From: Micavibrio_B sp964399985
GTDB taxonomy: Bacteria; Pseudomonadota; Alphaproteobacteria; Micavibrionales; Micavibrionaceae
Assembly (NCBI GenBank): GCA_964399985.1
Contig: CAYNRY010000001.1
Coordinates: 558,001-622,000, forward strand
Length of the DNA: 64,000 nt
Direction: 5' to 3'
Shown here: positions 9,840 through 17,906 of the stretch, one piece after another
Layout of the letters: the number at the start of each line of letters is the position of its first letter
Numbering within the stretch: the stretch's first letter is position 1
Position numbers and translations under genes: made by a program
Notes under the pieces: generated by a model
Database searches by the model: none
Told to the model about the DNA's origin: nothing
Seen by the model: the letters and a program-made list of their open reading frames with translations, nothing else

Positions 9840-9856
9840 ATCGTTGAGTTAACGAT
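9840..9856. promoter_or_regulatory. Candidate operator (inverted repeat) between adhesin and regulator genes
   Basis: ATCGTT-GAGTT-AACGAT is a perfect 6-bp inverted repeat with a 5-bp spacer. It sits in the 120-bp divergent region between the giant protein and the receiver-HATPase gene. A TATAAT hexamer lies at 9893-9898 facing the regulator, without a clear -35 at standard spacing. Its role as a shared operator is inferred from position and symmetry only. Confidence 0.35.
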
Positions 9857-9920
9857 ATATGAATTGAATACGCGGATATGTATGTAGCATTTTATAATAA
9901 ATTCGAATTAAACTGCCTTT

Positions 9921-10877
9921 ATGAAAGCAGATAAAAATATAGAAATACGTCCGGCGCAGGGGCTTGGAAATTCAGCAAAAGTTCTTTTGGTTGAGGATGA
10001 ACCGGCCAATAGCGCTATTTTATCCGCCTATCTTGAAAACGCCGGATATATAGTCGATGAGGCATCGGACGGAGTTGTTGCGTGGCAAATGTTGGAAGAG
10101 CAGCCTAGCCGTTACCGCCTGATCTTGACGGATAAACGCATGCCTAACATGAACGGACTTGAGCTTGCCGCGCGGATTAAGGCCGATAAAAGATTTTTGA
10201 ATATACCTGTCATCATGCAAACGGGGGATTCATCACAAGAGGAGTTTCTGAAGGGCATCAAAGCTGGTGTCTATTATTATCTTGCGAAACCTTATGATGA
10301 AACAACTTTGCTAGCTTTGGTTAGATCGGCTGCAATCGAGCGTGACAGAAAAGAAATTTTTGAACGCCGGATTTCCAGCCAGCAAAATGCGTTGACGAAT
10401 TTATCAAGAGGTGAATTTTTTGTGCAATTGCCCGAAGAAGCACAAAATACGGCTTTTCTTTTAGGAAGTATTTTCCCAAGACCCGAGCTTGCCGTATCTG
10501 GATTATATGAACTTATTCTAAACGGGATAGAGCACGGAAATCTTGGTATTGGCTACGAAAGAAAAGGCGAACTTCTATCCGAAGGTAGGCTTGAGGAAGA
10601 AATTAACTATCTGGCTAAATTGCCGGAGAATGCTAAGAAAAAAGCTTTTATATGCTTCGAGAAATTTCCTAATAGACTGGAAGTCACGATTACGGATGAC
10701 GGATCGGGTTTTGACTGGCAACCTTATTTAGAGATAGAGCCTTCGCGCGCTACGCATGGAAACGGAAGAGGTATTGCGAAAGCTAATTTGCTCGGGTTTG
10801 ATGAGGTCAATTATCTGGGTGTCGGCAATCAGGTCAAGGTTGTTTCCTACACAAAATATCCAGCAAATTTACCCTAA
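9921..10877 (+). CDS. Response regulator fused to HATPase (RsbW-like) domain
   Basis: The N-terminus is a receiver domain: acidic residues in LLVEDEPAN, the phospho-acceptor Asp in LILTDKRMP, Thr in MQTGD and Lys in LAKPYD. The C-terminal half is a GHKL ATPase with an N-box (ELILNGIEHGN), a G1-like box (ITDDGSGFDW) and a G-rich HGNGRGIAKA segment. There is no His-containing dimerisation helix, so it is not a classical histidine kinase. It resembles response regulators whose output is an anti-sigma/serine-kinase type ATPase. It is transcribed divergently from the giant repeat protein, which suggests it controls that locus (inference). No partner-switching antagonist or sigma factor is visible nearby. 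Confidence 0.83.
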   Translation: MKADKNIEIRPAQGLGNSAKVLLVEDEPANSAILSAYLENAGYIVDEASDGVVAWQMLEEQPSRYRLILTDKRMPNMNGLELAARIKADKRFLNIPVIMQTGDSSQEEFLKGIKAGVYYYLAKPYDETTLLALVRSAAIERDRKEIFERRISSQQNALTNLSRGEFFVQLPEEAQNTAFLLGSIFPRPELAVSGLYELILNGIEHGNLGIGYERKGELLSEGRLEEEINYLAKLPENAKKKAFICFEKFPNRLEVTITDDGSGFDWQPYLEIEPSRATHGNGRGIAKANLLGFDEVNYLGVGNQVKVVSYTKYPANLP

Positions 10878-10916
10878 AGCATTGCCGTTCTCTTATATCG
10901 ATATAATATAACTGGT

Positions 10917-11189
10917 ATGAGTCAGGTGACGGATAATATCGAAAAAAGAAGATTTGAGCTGGATGTAGACGGTCAGACTGTCTTTGCCAATTACCGGCTG
11001 GATAATAATGTAATGTTTATAAACTATGTTGAATCTCCGGTTGCCCTTCGCGGAAGCGGCGCAGCGGGAAAGCTTATGGATGGCGTTATGAAAATAGCGC
11101 AGGAACGCTCTTATAAAATTGTGCCGATTTGCGGCTATGCTGTTTCATGGATAAATCGCCATAAGGAATATCAATCACTTTTGGCGTAA
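10917..11189 (+). CDS. Small GNAT-like N-acetyltransferase (Acetyltransf_CG/YjdJ type)
   Basis: A 90-residue protein matching the short GCN5-related family: RRFELDVDGQTVFANYRL at the start, a glycine-rich acetyl-CoA loop in RGSGAAGKLM, and the family-typical C-terminal IVPICGYAVSWINRHKEY followed by L. Such proteins have an acetyl-CoA-binding core only, and their substrate is generally unknown. It lies 39 bp downstream of the receiver-HATPase gene and may be co-transcribed with it. Its last 19 bases overlap, tail to tail, the end of the flavoprotein gene on the other strand. Confidence 0.8.
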   Translation: MSQVTDNIEKRRFELDVDGQTVFANYRLDNNVMFINYVESPVALRGSGAAGKLMDGVMKIAQERSYKIVPICGYAVSWINRHKEYQSLLA

Positions 11190-12394
11190 TTAATAATACC
11201 CTTTGCTGCGGCTATACCAGTTGCAAAACAGGCCTGTAATAAATAACCGCCCGTGGACGCTTCCCAGTCCAGCATCTCGCCAGCGACAAAAACACCAGTT
11301 AAATCTTTGATCATCATATTCTGATCAATATTATCTAACTGAACGCCACCGGCGCTTGATATGGCGCGTTCTATTGGAAAAGTCGCCATCAATTCAACCG
11401 GAATGGATTTGATAGTTTGCGCTAGTTTCCTGTCAGTTAATTCGCTGACTTTAGGATTAGCTTCTCTAAGTAAATTAATTGCAAGAGAATTTAGACCGAG
11501 CGATTTTTGCAAATAGGTCGTAAAAGATTGTTTCCGACGTGGCGATTTTTGTAGCCTGTCGATAATTTCCTGTTGGCTCATTGCCGGTTTTAAATCGATT
11601 GTAAGAGTGGTTAAGTCGCCAGTCTCTAATGAGTTGCGCAAGTAGGAGGAGAGAGCATAGATAGCGCCGCCTTCGATACCATTGGATGAAATCATAACCT
11701 CGCCCTTGATATTATGCTCACCAAAAGAAAGTCCAATGCTTTTCAAAGGCTGGCCGGAGAATTTTTTCTTGAATATATCAGACCAATTGACGGTAAAGCC
11801 GCAATTGGCTGGGCGCAGGGGAGAGACTGGGATATTTTTCTCCTGAAGGAGTTTTACCCATGATCCGTCAGAGCCTAAATTCGGCCATGATGCGCCGCCA
11901 AGGGAAAGTAATGTATAATCGGAGCTTATAAATTCATCGATGCCGTTTTGGTCCGTGAAAATCAATCGGCCTTCTTCATTCCAGCCACGCCAGTTCCTTT
12001 GGAGTTTGAATTGAACGTTTAGCGTCTCAAGTTTTTTGAGCCATGCGCGTAATAGGGGGGATGCTTTGAAAGTCTTTGGAAATATCCGTCCGCTCGAACC
12101 GATAAATGTCTCCTCCCCGAGTTCGTGGCACCAGTTGCGAAGATCGTCAGGCGTAAACCTATCCAGCAAAAATCCGATAAATTCTTGTGATTTTGTATTA
12201 TATTTCTTCTTGAAATCGACGAGTACCTCGGAATGAGTCAGGTTCAAGCCGCCGCGGCCTGCCATCAGGAATTTTCGTCCGACTGAGGGTTTGCGGTCGT
12301 AAATAGTGACGGAAAAACCATTACCGGCCAAAATTTCTGCCGCTATAAGCCCTGACGGTCCGCCGCCAATAATAGTAACCTGCTGTTTTTTCAA
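11171..12394 (-). CDS. NAD(P)/FAD-dependent oxidoreductase, HI0933 family (TIGR03862-like)
   Basis: A 407-residue flavoprotein. It has an N-terminal dinucleotide-binding GGGPSGLIAAE, the HI0933-family segment KFLMAGRGGLNLTHSE, and a C-terminal FAD-binding GVFVAGEMLDWEASTGGYLLQACFATG-like region. The family binds FAD and has no firmly established substrate. The gene is head to head with a second, distinct HI0933-family gene at 12485; the 90 bp between them must hold both promoters. It was read from the ATG at 12394. Confidence 0.88.
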   Translation of the reverse strand: MKKQQVTIIGGGPSGLIAAEILAGNGFSVTIYDRKPSVGRKFLMAGRGGLNLTHSEVLVDFKKKYNTKSQEFIGFLLDRFTPDDLRNWCHELGEETFIGSSGRIFPKTFKASPLLRAWLKKLETLNVQFKLQRNWRGWNEEGRLIFTDQNGIDEFISSDYTLLSLGGASWPNLGSDGSWVKLLQEKNIPVSPLRPANCGFTVNWSDIFKKKFSGQPLKSIGLSFGEHNIKGEVMISSNGIEGGAIYALSSYLRNSLETGDLTTLTIDLKPAMSQQEIIDRLQKSPRRKQSFTTYLQKSLGLNSLAINLLREANPKVSELTDRKLAQTIKSIPVELMATFPIERAISSAGGVQLDNIDQNMMIKDLTGVFVAGEMLDWEASTGGYLLQACFATGIAAAKGIINYAKSD

Positions 12395-12484
12395 GAAGTA
12401 TTGGTCTTTCGCGCTTGTTTCATTTATGTGAGTACCATAACCATTTACAGTTCAAATTCAATTTTTTCTGAAAGCCTCGTCAAT

Positions 12485-13663
12485 ATGCAAGCAGATGTCT
12501 TTATTATAGGAGCCGGCGCCGCTGGTCTTATGTGCGCGATCGAGGCAGGTAAGCGGGGACGCAAGGTTATCTTGATCGACCATGCGGCGCGCATTGCAGA
12601 GAAAATCAGAATTTCGGGTGGTTGTCGCTGTAACTTTACCAATATTAATTGCGCGCCGGATAAGTTTATTTCGCGAAACCCCAATTTCTGCCGCTCGGCT
12701 TTGAAAAGATATACGCAGCATGATTTTATCAAAATGGTAGAGCGGTATAATATTGCCTATCATGAGAAAACTCTGGGCCAGTTATTCTGCGATAAATCAG
12801 CCGGCGATATTATCTCCATGCTTAAGAATGAATGTCTTCAATACGGTGTCGATATCTGGACTGAAATCAGTGTCAGTAAAATAACAAAAAACGATCTTTA
12901 TAAAATCCACACATCTAAAGGTCAGTTCACCTGTAAGTCGCTGGTCATCGCCACCGGTGGTCCGTCGATTCCTAAAATGGGGTCGAGCCCTTTTGGCTAC
13001 GAGATTGCCGAACAATTCGGTTTGAAAATGATACCGCCAAGAGCGGGGCTTGTGCCTTTGGTTTTCGATCCTATTCTTCTTGAGTACACCAAAGAGCTGA
13101 GTGGCGTTTCCATCGATCCTGTCGAAGTAAAAAGTATGGGCGGTAAGAAATTCCGCGAGGCGATGCTGTTTACCCATAGAGGATTAAGCGGTCCGGCGAT
13201 ATTGCAGATATCGTCTTACTGGAACCCAGGTGAAGAAATAGAAATCAACCTGTTGCCGGATATTGATTTACTGGAATTGTTGAAGGCGAAGCGCAAAAGC
13301 GAGCCAAAAACGAATTTACAGAGCCTATTGGCGGAATACCTGCCAAAACGTCTGGCTGTCCTTATAATCGAAGAGCTGGGTTTTAAAGGGAATCTCGCCG
13401 ATCAGTCTGATCAAAAATTGAGATCTCTTTCGGACAGAATTAGTAAATGGCGTGTGAAGCCGTCGGGAAGTGAAGGGTATAGGACGGCGGAAGTCACCCT
13501 TGGTGGTATCGATACTGATTGCATCTCATCCCAGACTTTTGAAGCTGTTGATGTCAAAGGATTATATTTTATCGGAGAAGTGCTCGATGTTACTGGCCAT
13601 TTAGGTGGATATAATTTCCAATGGGCCTGGTCCTCAGGCTGGTGCGCCGGTCAATACGTCTAG
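12485..13663 (+). CDS. NAD(P)/FAD-dependent oxidoreductase, HI0933/YhiN family
   Basis: A 392-residue flavoprotein with IIGAGAAGLMCAIEAGKRG (FAD dinucleotide fold), KIRISGGCRCNFTN (the HI0933 signature) and a C-terminal GLYFIGEVLDVTGHLGGYNF. It is the YhiN-like paralogue of the divergent neighbour. The open frame extends to a TTG at 12401, but the extra 28 residues (TIYSSNSIF and similar) are not family-like, and the protein core starts at the ATG at 12485. Its substrate is unknown. A hairpin terminator follows directly. Confidence 0.88.
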   Translation: MQADVFIIGAGAAGLMCAIEAGKRGRKVILIDHAARIAEKIRISGGCRCNFTNINCAPDKFISRNPNFCRSALKRYTQHDFIKMVERYNIAYHEKTLGQLFCDKSAGDIISMLKNECLQYGVDIWTEISVSKITKNDLYKIHTSKGQFTCKSLVIATGGPSIPKMGSSPFGYEIAEQFGLKMIPPRAGLVPLVFDPILLEYTKELSGVSIDPVEVKSMGGKKFREAMLFTHRGLSGPAILQISSYWNPGEEIEINLLPDIDLLELLKAKRKSEPKTNLQSLLAEYLPKRLAVLIIEELGFKGNLADQSDQKLRSLSDRISKWRVKPSGSEGYRTAEVTLGGIDTDCISSQTFEAVDVKGLYFIGEVLDVTGHLGGYNFQWAWSSGWCAGQYV

Positions 13664-13667
13664 AGAA

Positions 13668-13696
13668 AAAAGGGTCCAGAATTTCCGAACCCTTTT
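13668..13696. terminator. Bidirectional intrinsic terminator
   Basis: AAAAGGGT ... ACCCTTTT forms an 8-bp stem with A/T runs on both sides. It is placed exactly between the convergent flavoprotein (ends 13663) and lipoprotein (ends 13703) genes, so it can serve both strands. Confidence 0.75.
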
Positions 13697-13702
13697 ATAT
13701 GA

Positions 13703-13981
13703 TTAGCGTACTGTCTGGGTCGTAGAAGTTTTACTCTTATTAAACAGGCCTTCAGGATCGGTCGTTGTTTGGGTGTTGACGGTTCCAATCTTGTTACCGT
13801 TAGCATCATAACCGACAGTGGTTTCCTTGGTAACGCTTGTATCGGTGCCGTCTGAATTTGTTGATTTGGTCGTTTTAGTATATTCACCCGGTGGCAGGCT
13901 CTGGATTTTGCTTTGTGTACAAGCTGAAACAGCTACAGTGGCGAGCAAGGCTAGAGCGAGCGGGGCATATTTATTTTTCAT
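13703..13981 (-). CDS. Small lipoprotein of unknown function
   Basis: A 92-residue protein with a lipoprotein signal: MKNKYAPLALALLATVAVSAC, Cys at residue 21, lipobox AVSAC. The mature part is Thr/Ser/Lys-rich and low in complexity, with a YDANGNKIGTV motif. I chose the ATG at 13981 because GGAG lies about nine bases upstream and the signal peptide starts there; the frame is open further to 14044. No family was recognised. The location is probably the outer or inner membrane facing the periplasm. Confidence 0.78.
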   Translation of the reverse strand: MKNKYAPLALALLATVAVSACTQSKIQSLPPGEYTKTTKSTNSDGTDTSVTKETTVGYDANGNKIGTVNTQTTTDPEGLFNKSKTSTTQTVR

Positions 13982-14070
13982 TATAATTTCTCCAAAATAT
14001 TGAACAGTGACTATGCAAACACGGAATAATAAAAGTGGTTCCATGCTAAATATTATGATAAACGATTTTT

Positions 14071-15258
14071 ATGAATGATCAGGCCGCACAGTTTTACAAC
14101 GCGCTGAACGCATCTCTTGCGGACGGTAGTTTCATCAAATTATCGTTGGCTAACTATAAAGGGCCGAATGAAGGATTAAAAAACCTCTATGTAAAAAAGG
14201 TCTTGCTGAAATCAGGTGAGAATTTAAGTTTTGTCTATCGCTACCAAACGAAGGACATCACTAAGAACCATTTTGTCGCGGAATCTGTGGCCAAGATCAA
14301 ACAGGAAATAGAGGCTGGTTTTCATTCGGCTAATCTATTTACGACAGAATTCGATTTATCCTTCGAGAAAAAAAATGCCAGATCCTTTCTAAAAAAGGGT
14401 GCGCCGACATCGTCTTCAACTTCTATGCAACATGACAAAGATAAAAAGAGGCTTATAAATCCGAAAGATAAGCTTTATCTATATGATCTGAATATTGCTG
14501 ATCAAAAAGGCAATGTTTATAAGAACACGCAGGATAAATTCCGCCAGATCAATCGCTATATAGAATTGCTTGATCCGCTGATCCGGCAAATTTCGAAACC
14601 GGAAATTAATGTTGCCGATATGGGGTCGGGAAAAGGATATCTGACTTTCGCGCTTTATGATTATCTGTCGAGTGTGATGGGCAAGACGGCTTATATTACG
14701 GGCGTCGAATACCGTCAGGATATGGTCGATTTGTGCAACAAGATCGCCAAAAACTCAAATTTTAGCGGTCTTTCTTTTATCCGTTCAGATATTGCAAGTT
14801 ATGAAACTACGTCAATCGACATGCTGATTGCGCTGCATGCTTGCGATACGGCAACCGACGATGCAATTTATAAAGGTATAGAAGCTAATGCCGGGCTGAT
14901 TGTCGTCGCGCCATGCTGTCATAAGCAAATCCGCCGAGAGCTGGAACAATCAAAACAAAAAAACGATCTGGAATTTCTGACCGGCTATGGCATCTTCATG
15001 GAGCGACAGGCTGAAATGGTAACGGATGGTTTGCGGGCGCTTCTGCTGAATTACGCGGGCTATGAAACAAAAGTCATCGAGTTTATTTCAAGCGAGCATA
15101 CGGCCAAGAATATTATGATTGTGGCTATAAAATCCGATATGCCGGAAAAGAAAAAGCGGGAGGCTCTCGGCAAGTTTAGGGCCGCCAAGAAATTTTTTGG
15201 TATCCAGTCACATTATCTGGAGAAGTTGCTGAAAATTAATAATGAGGTGGTTTGTTAG
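14071..15258 (+). CDS. Class I SAM-dependent methyltransferase (Methyltransf_32-like)
   Basis: A 395-residue protein whose central region has a SAM-binding motif I, VADMGSGKGYLTFALYDYL, followed by ITGVEYRQDMVDLC and a post-I acidic residue. Further on come LIALHACDTATDDAI and VVAPCCHKQIRRE. That HACDTATD/CCHK pattern is typical of the family with PF13679-type domains. The N-terminal 170 residues are a separate domain of unknown role. The substrate is not established for bacterial members; RNA has been suggested for similar architectures. The 3' end overlaps slyX tail to tail by 23 bp. Confidence 0.82.
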   Translation: MNDQAAQFYNALNASLADGSFIKLSLANYKGPNEGLKNLYVKKVLLKSGENLSFVYRYQTKDITKNHFVAESVAKIKQEIEAGFHSANLFTTEFDLSFEKKNARSFLKKGAPTSSSTSMQHDKDKKRLINPKDKLYLYDLNIADQKGNVYKNTQDKFRQINRYIELLDPLIRQISKPEINVADMGSGKGYLTFALYDYLSSVMGKTAYITGVEYRQDMVDLCNKIAKNSNFSGLSFIRSDIASYETTSIDMLIALHACDTATDDAIYKGIEANAGLIVVAPCCHKQIRRELEQSKQKNDLEFLTGYGIFMERQAEMVTDGLRALLLNYAGYETKVIEFISSEHTAKNIMIVAIKSDMPEKKKREALGKFRAAKKFFGIQSHYLEKLLKINNEVVC

Positions 15259-15460
15259 CTGCCGCGATGTCAGAGACGCTTCCGGTCTCTCCATTTTCAC
15301 CAGCTTCGATTTCGCTGATTTTATCATGGGCTTTTTGTAAATGGAGCCGAAGCCGCTCTATTTCTTTCCACTGGCGATTAATCATCTCGCTCAAATCCTG
15401 AATCTGGATTTCGTGATGGGCGAGGGCAGTTTCAATGGAAGCGATGCGTTCTTCTGGCAT
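15236..15460 (-). CDS. slyX: SlyX family protein
   Basis: A 74-residue coiled coil: ERIASIETALAHHEIQIQDLSEMI then a Trp and a heptad stretch, ending in the diagnostic SlyX C-terminus PPHY. The molecular function is unknown. The gene is close behind the cold-shock gene, but an intrinsic terminator separates them, so independent or read-through transcription is likely. Confidence 0.85.
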   Translation of the reverse strand: MPEERIASIETALAHHEIQIQDLSEMINRQWKEIERLRLHLQKAHDKISEIEAGENGETGSVSDIAAANKPPHY

Positions 15461-15476
15461 GTTTAATAAGTCCTAT

Positions 15477-15506
15477 AAAAAAAGACCCGCCATTCGGCGG
15501 GTCTTT
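15477..15506 (-). terminator. Rho-independent terminator of the cold-shock gene
   Basis: On the minus strand AAAGACCCGCC-GAAT-GGCGGGTCTTT is a perfect 11-bp stem followed by a run of T. It lies 19 bp after the cold-shock stop codon. Confidence 0.9.
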
Positions 15507-15524
15507 AAATTCAATATATTGGAA

Positions 15525-15728
15525 TTAGGAAACGATAATGTTTCCAGCAGCGCTTTTGCCGCGATCCTGAATGATGTCATATGTGACATTTTGGTTTTCG
15601 TTCAGACCACGAAGGCCTGCTTTTTCAACTGCACTGATGTGAACGAAAACGTCCGGACCACCGTCATCTGGTTGAATGAAGCCGAAACCTTTTGTGGTGT
15701 TGAACCACTTTACTTTACCTTGAGCCAT
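15525..15728 (-). CDS. cspA: Cold-shock-domain protein (CspA family)
   Basis: A 67-residue single-domain OB-fold protein with the RNA-binding motifs KGFGFI (RNP1) and VFVHI (RNP2) and the usual start MAQGKVKWFN. It binds single-stranded nucleic acid and acts as an RNA chaperone. The start at 15728 is fixed by a strong AGGAGG seven bases upstream, and the longer frame to 15761 has no support. A promoter about 133 bp upstream implies a long 5' leader, as is usual for thermoregulated csp mRNAs. The specific paralogue cannot be told from sequence alone. Confidence 0.93.
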   Translation of the reverse strand: MAQGKVKWFNTTKGFGFIQPDDGGPDVFVHISAVEKAGLRGLNENQNVTYDIIQDRGKSAAGNIIVS

Positions 15729-15867
15729 AAGCCCTCCTTTTAGAATAGCACTTCCGTGCATACAGCCTACACAACCATTGTGTAAACTTTATATCCGAGA
15801 AATTACGTATCCTGGAAAGCCGTAGAGCTAGAAACAGTAAAAACCTAAAAAATCGAATAGCACTAAG

Positions 15868-15896
15868 AGTTTAGTCTGGATGCTAAATGATTGCAA
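15868..15896 (-). promoter_or_regulatory. Sigma-70-like promoter of the cold-shock gene
   Basis: On the minus strand TTGCAA (15896-15891), a 17-bp spacer, then TAAACT (15873-15868). Transcription would begin near 15861, giving an untranslated leader of roughly 130 nt before the start codon at 15728. The rest of 15729-15952 shows no coding potential. Confidence 0.55.
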
Positions 15897-15952
15897 GCGA
15901 TAACACTTGAGGATCAGATTTTTCTAATATAATCAGTAACTTCAGGGATTAT

Positions 15953-17842
15953 CTAAATATCCTCAAACATTTCGATGTATTTCTTGCCTGAAGCTTTCAA
16001 ATGGTCGTGATTATCATAAATCCACCTCATTAACTGGCCATAATCCTGATCGGCATGCGGCTGGAAGATCGCCTCATAGACTTTTTCACGGTCAAAGAAA
16101 TTTCTGTCTCCATTAATGATTCTCTCGGCAATGGCAAAGAACTTATTCTTGTAATCGTCTTCATCCTGCGCGACGAAGAGGTCTTTAAGTCCGGCTGCGC
16201 GCAGAACATGGGCTTCTGTTTTAGAGGCAGGTTCAATTCCTTCAAGGCCGATGCAAGGCTTATCGCACATTAGCGTATCGATAATCGTGTTGGTATGACC
16301 GAAAGGAAAGGGGTTCATAACGATATCGACCGATTTAATGGAGTTGATATATTCGCCGTAATCCTGCCATCCGATATAGGTGCAGTTTTTGAATGTTTCA
16401 TGCAGGAATTTCTCAAGATAGAGCGAGTCAATTCCGCCGACGCCCATCATAAACGTGACATGGATATCAAATGGCGCTTGTTCGACGATTTCTTTCATTA
16501 GCCTAAAAAAAGGATAGGAGACTTTAATATCCGTGCCGACCACAGCGACTTTAATCGTATTCGGTGCTGACGGCGCTACAGGTATTGGCTCAAAGAATTT
16601 CTCTTTTGGGAACAGGGGCAGAAAAGGACGGGCAGGGCCGTCGCCTATATATGTATCAGTTGGAAAAGCTTTTTCATCATATAAGTCCGAGGGGCCTAGC
16701 ACATAATCTATATTTTCGCTCATGGTTGTAGCTGGATGACCAAGAGAGGCAATTTGGATCGGTGCTTCGCGTATGACTGATGCAATGATACTGTAAATAC
16801 GCATCCCGACAGAAGGCAGGAAAATAATATCGGGCTTCACGTTATGAAGAACATGATAAAACTCGCCAATATTTGAGAATAAAAGATAATTTGGAAAATC
16901 AAATTTTAATCTGGGATCTCCGGAATCCTTCGGTAGTGCCAAAACAACATTGAATTCGCTTTGCAAAGCTTGAACCCGATCACTATAGCATCTGTTCATA
17001 GCATGGCCCTTCGCAAAAAGCTCGGCGATAACTAAAACAGTCGGGCGATTTTCATCAAGATTCAATTGGCTTAAATCGCGAGGCTGATTTTTAACCTTTT
17101 TTTGATCGCGCACGCTGGCGGCCAAGTGATTCCGAATGGCCGTATTTAGATTTTCTTTTAACCGATGCTTGTCAGGAGTGTTCATATAACTGCATAAGAA
17201 ATAAGCATTGGTGACGTTTAAAAAATCGGAAAAATTCTCGTGCGCTTTATCCAGATATTGGCGCATTGAAAGAAGCTGAACCTTGTTGTGATAAATCCTT
17301 TCACGAAAGATCTTCCGATGTGAGAAGTAACTTAGGATGGCTGACTTCCGGTATGAAGCCTCAACTGAACGCAGAATGGAATCCAGGTCCAATTTGGTAT
17401 CGAGACTTAACAAAAGGAGAAGTTTCTTTTGTTGTATTGAGCTTAGTTTTTTTCCGCTTGCCAGCATGGCGTTTACCAGATCATCGGTCTCGTGAAGATC
17501 ACATATGTAGAACAGGGTATGCAGAGTCTCGTGCGAGTAGATGAGTTTTTGAAAGCTATGGTCGGAAATCGCTACACTGTCATCTGTCAGGAGGAAAAGA
17601 AACAATTCGCCGACCAGGGCGCCAAAATCGTTTACATATTTCTTAACCGTATCGTCCTTCATATCCTTTTGAAGTTCGACCCCCATCATAAAAGCGGTTC
17701 CGCTGGACGTAATATTGAGGTTATTGATCAGGCTGCCAAGATATTCCCAGCATCCATTCCAGTTTCTATTGGCGATTAAAGTTTCCACATGACTGGCGTC
17801 AAAAGTATGGATGCTTGTCTGGCTGCTGATGGGGTGATTCAT
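15953..17842 (-). CDS. HMW1C/ApNGT-like cytoplasmic N-glycosyltransferase (GT41)
   Basis: A 629-residue protein, close to the usual length of HMW1C enzymes (about 620). The N-terminal half is an all-helical region. The C-terminal half carries family hallmarks: PSVGMRIYSIIASVIREAPIQ then SLGHPATTMSENIDYV, and later VDIVMNPFPFGHTNTIIDTL followed by a sugar-nucleotide-binding DKPCIGLEG segment. HMW1C enzymes transfer hexoses from UDP-sugars to Asn in N-X-S/T sequons of adhesins in the cytoplasm. There is no signal peptide or membrane segment. The gene is divergent (64 bp) from the aminotransferase-rmlA operon. The obvious acceptor is the sequon-rich giant repeat protein 6 kb away, but that link is inferred. 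Confidence 0.82.
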   Translation of the reverse strand: MNHPISSQTSIHTFDASHVETLIANRNWNGCWEYLGSLINNLNITSSGTAFMMGVELQKDMKDDTVKKYVNDFGALVGELFLFLLTDDSVAISDHSFQKLIYSHETLHTLFYICDLHETDDLVNAMLASGKKLSSIQQKKLLLLLSLDTKLDLDSILRSVEASYRKSAILSYFSHRKIFRERIYHNKVQLLSMRQYLDKAHENFSDFLNVTNAYFLCSYMNTPDKHRLKENLNTAIRNHLAASVRDQKKVKNQPRDLSQLNLDENRPTVLVIAELFAKGHAMNRCYSDRVQALQSEFNVVLALPKDSGDPRLKFDFPNYLLFSNIGEFYHVLHNVKPDIIFLPSVGMRIYSIIASVIREAPIQIASLGHPATTMSENIDYVLGPSDLYDEKAFPTDTYIGDGPARPFLPLFPKEKFFEPIPVAPSAPNTIKVAVVGTDIKVSYPFFRLMKEIVEQAPFDIHVTFMMGVGGIDSLYLEKFLHETFKNCTYIGWQDYGEYINSIKSVDIVMNPFPFGHTNTIIDTLMCDKPCIGLEGIEPASKTEAHVLRAAGLKDLFVAQDEDDYKNKFFAIAERIINGDRNFFDREKVYEAIFQPHADQDYGQLMRWIYDNHDHLKASGKKYIEMFEDI

Positions 17843-17906
17843 TGGGGCGGCAAACTTTTCAAAAGGGTATCTGTTTATCTTATCTAAAATACAGTATTAT
17901 TAACTT

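Noticed and set aside
12401..12484. N-terminal extension of the second HI0933 flavoprotein from a TTG
   Set aside because: The added residues are not family-like, and the extension would consume the whole shared promoter region.
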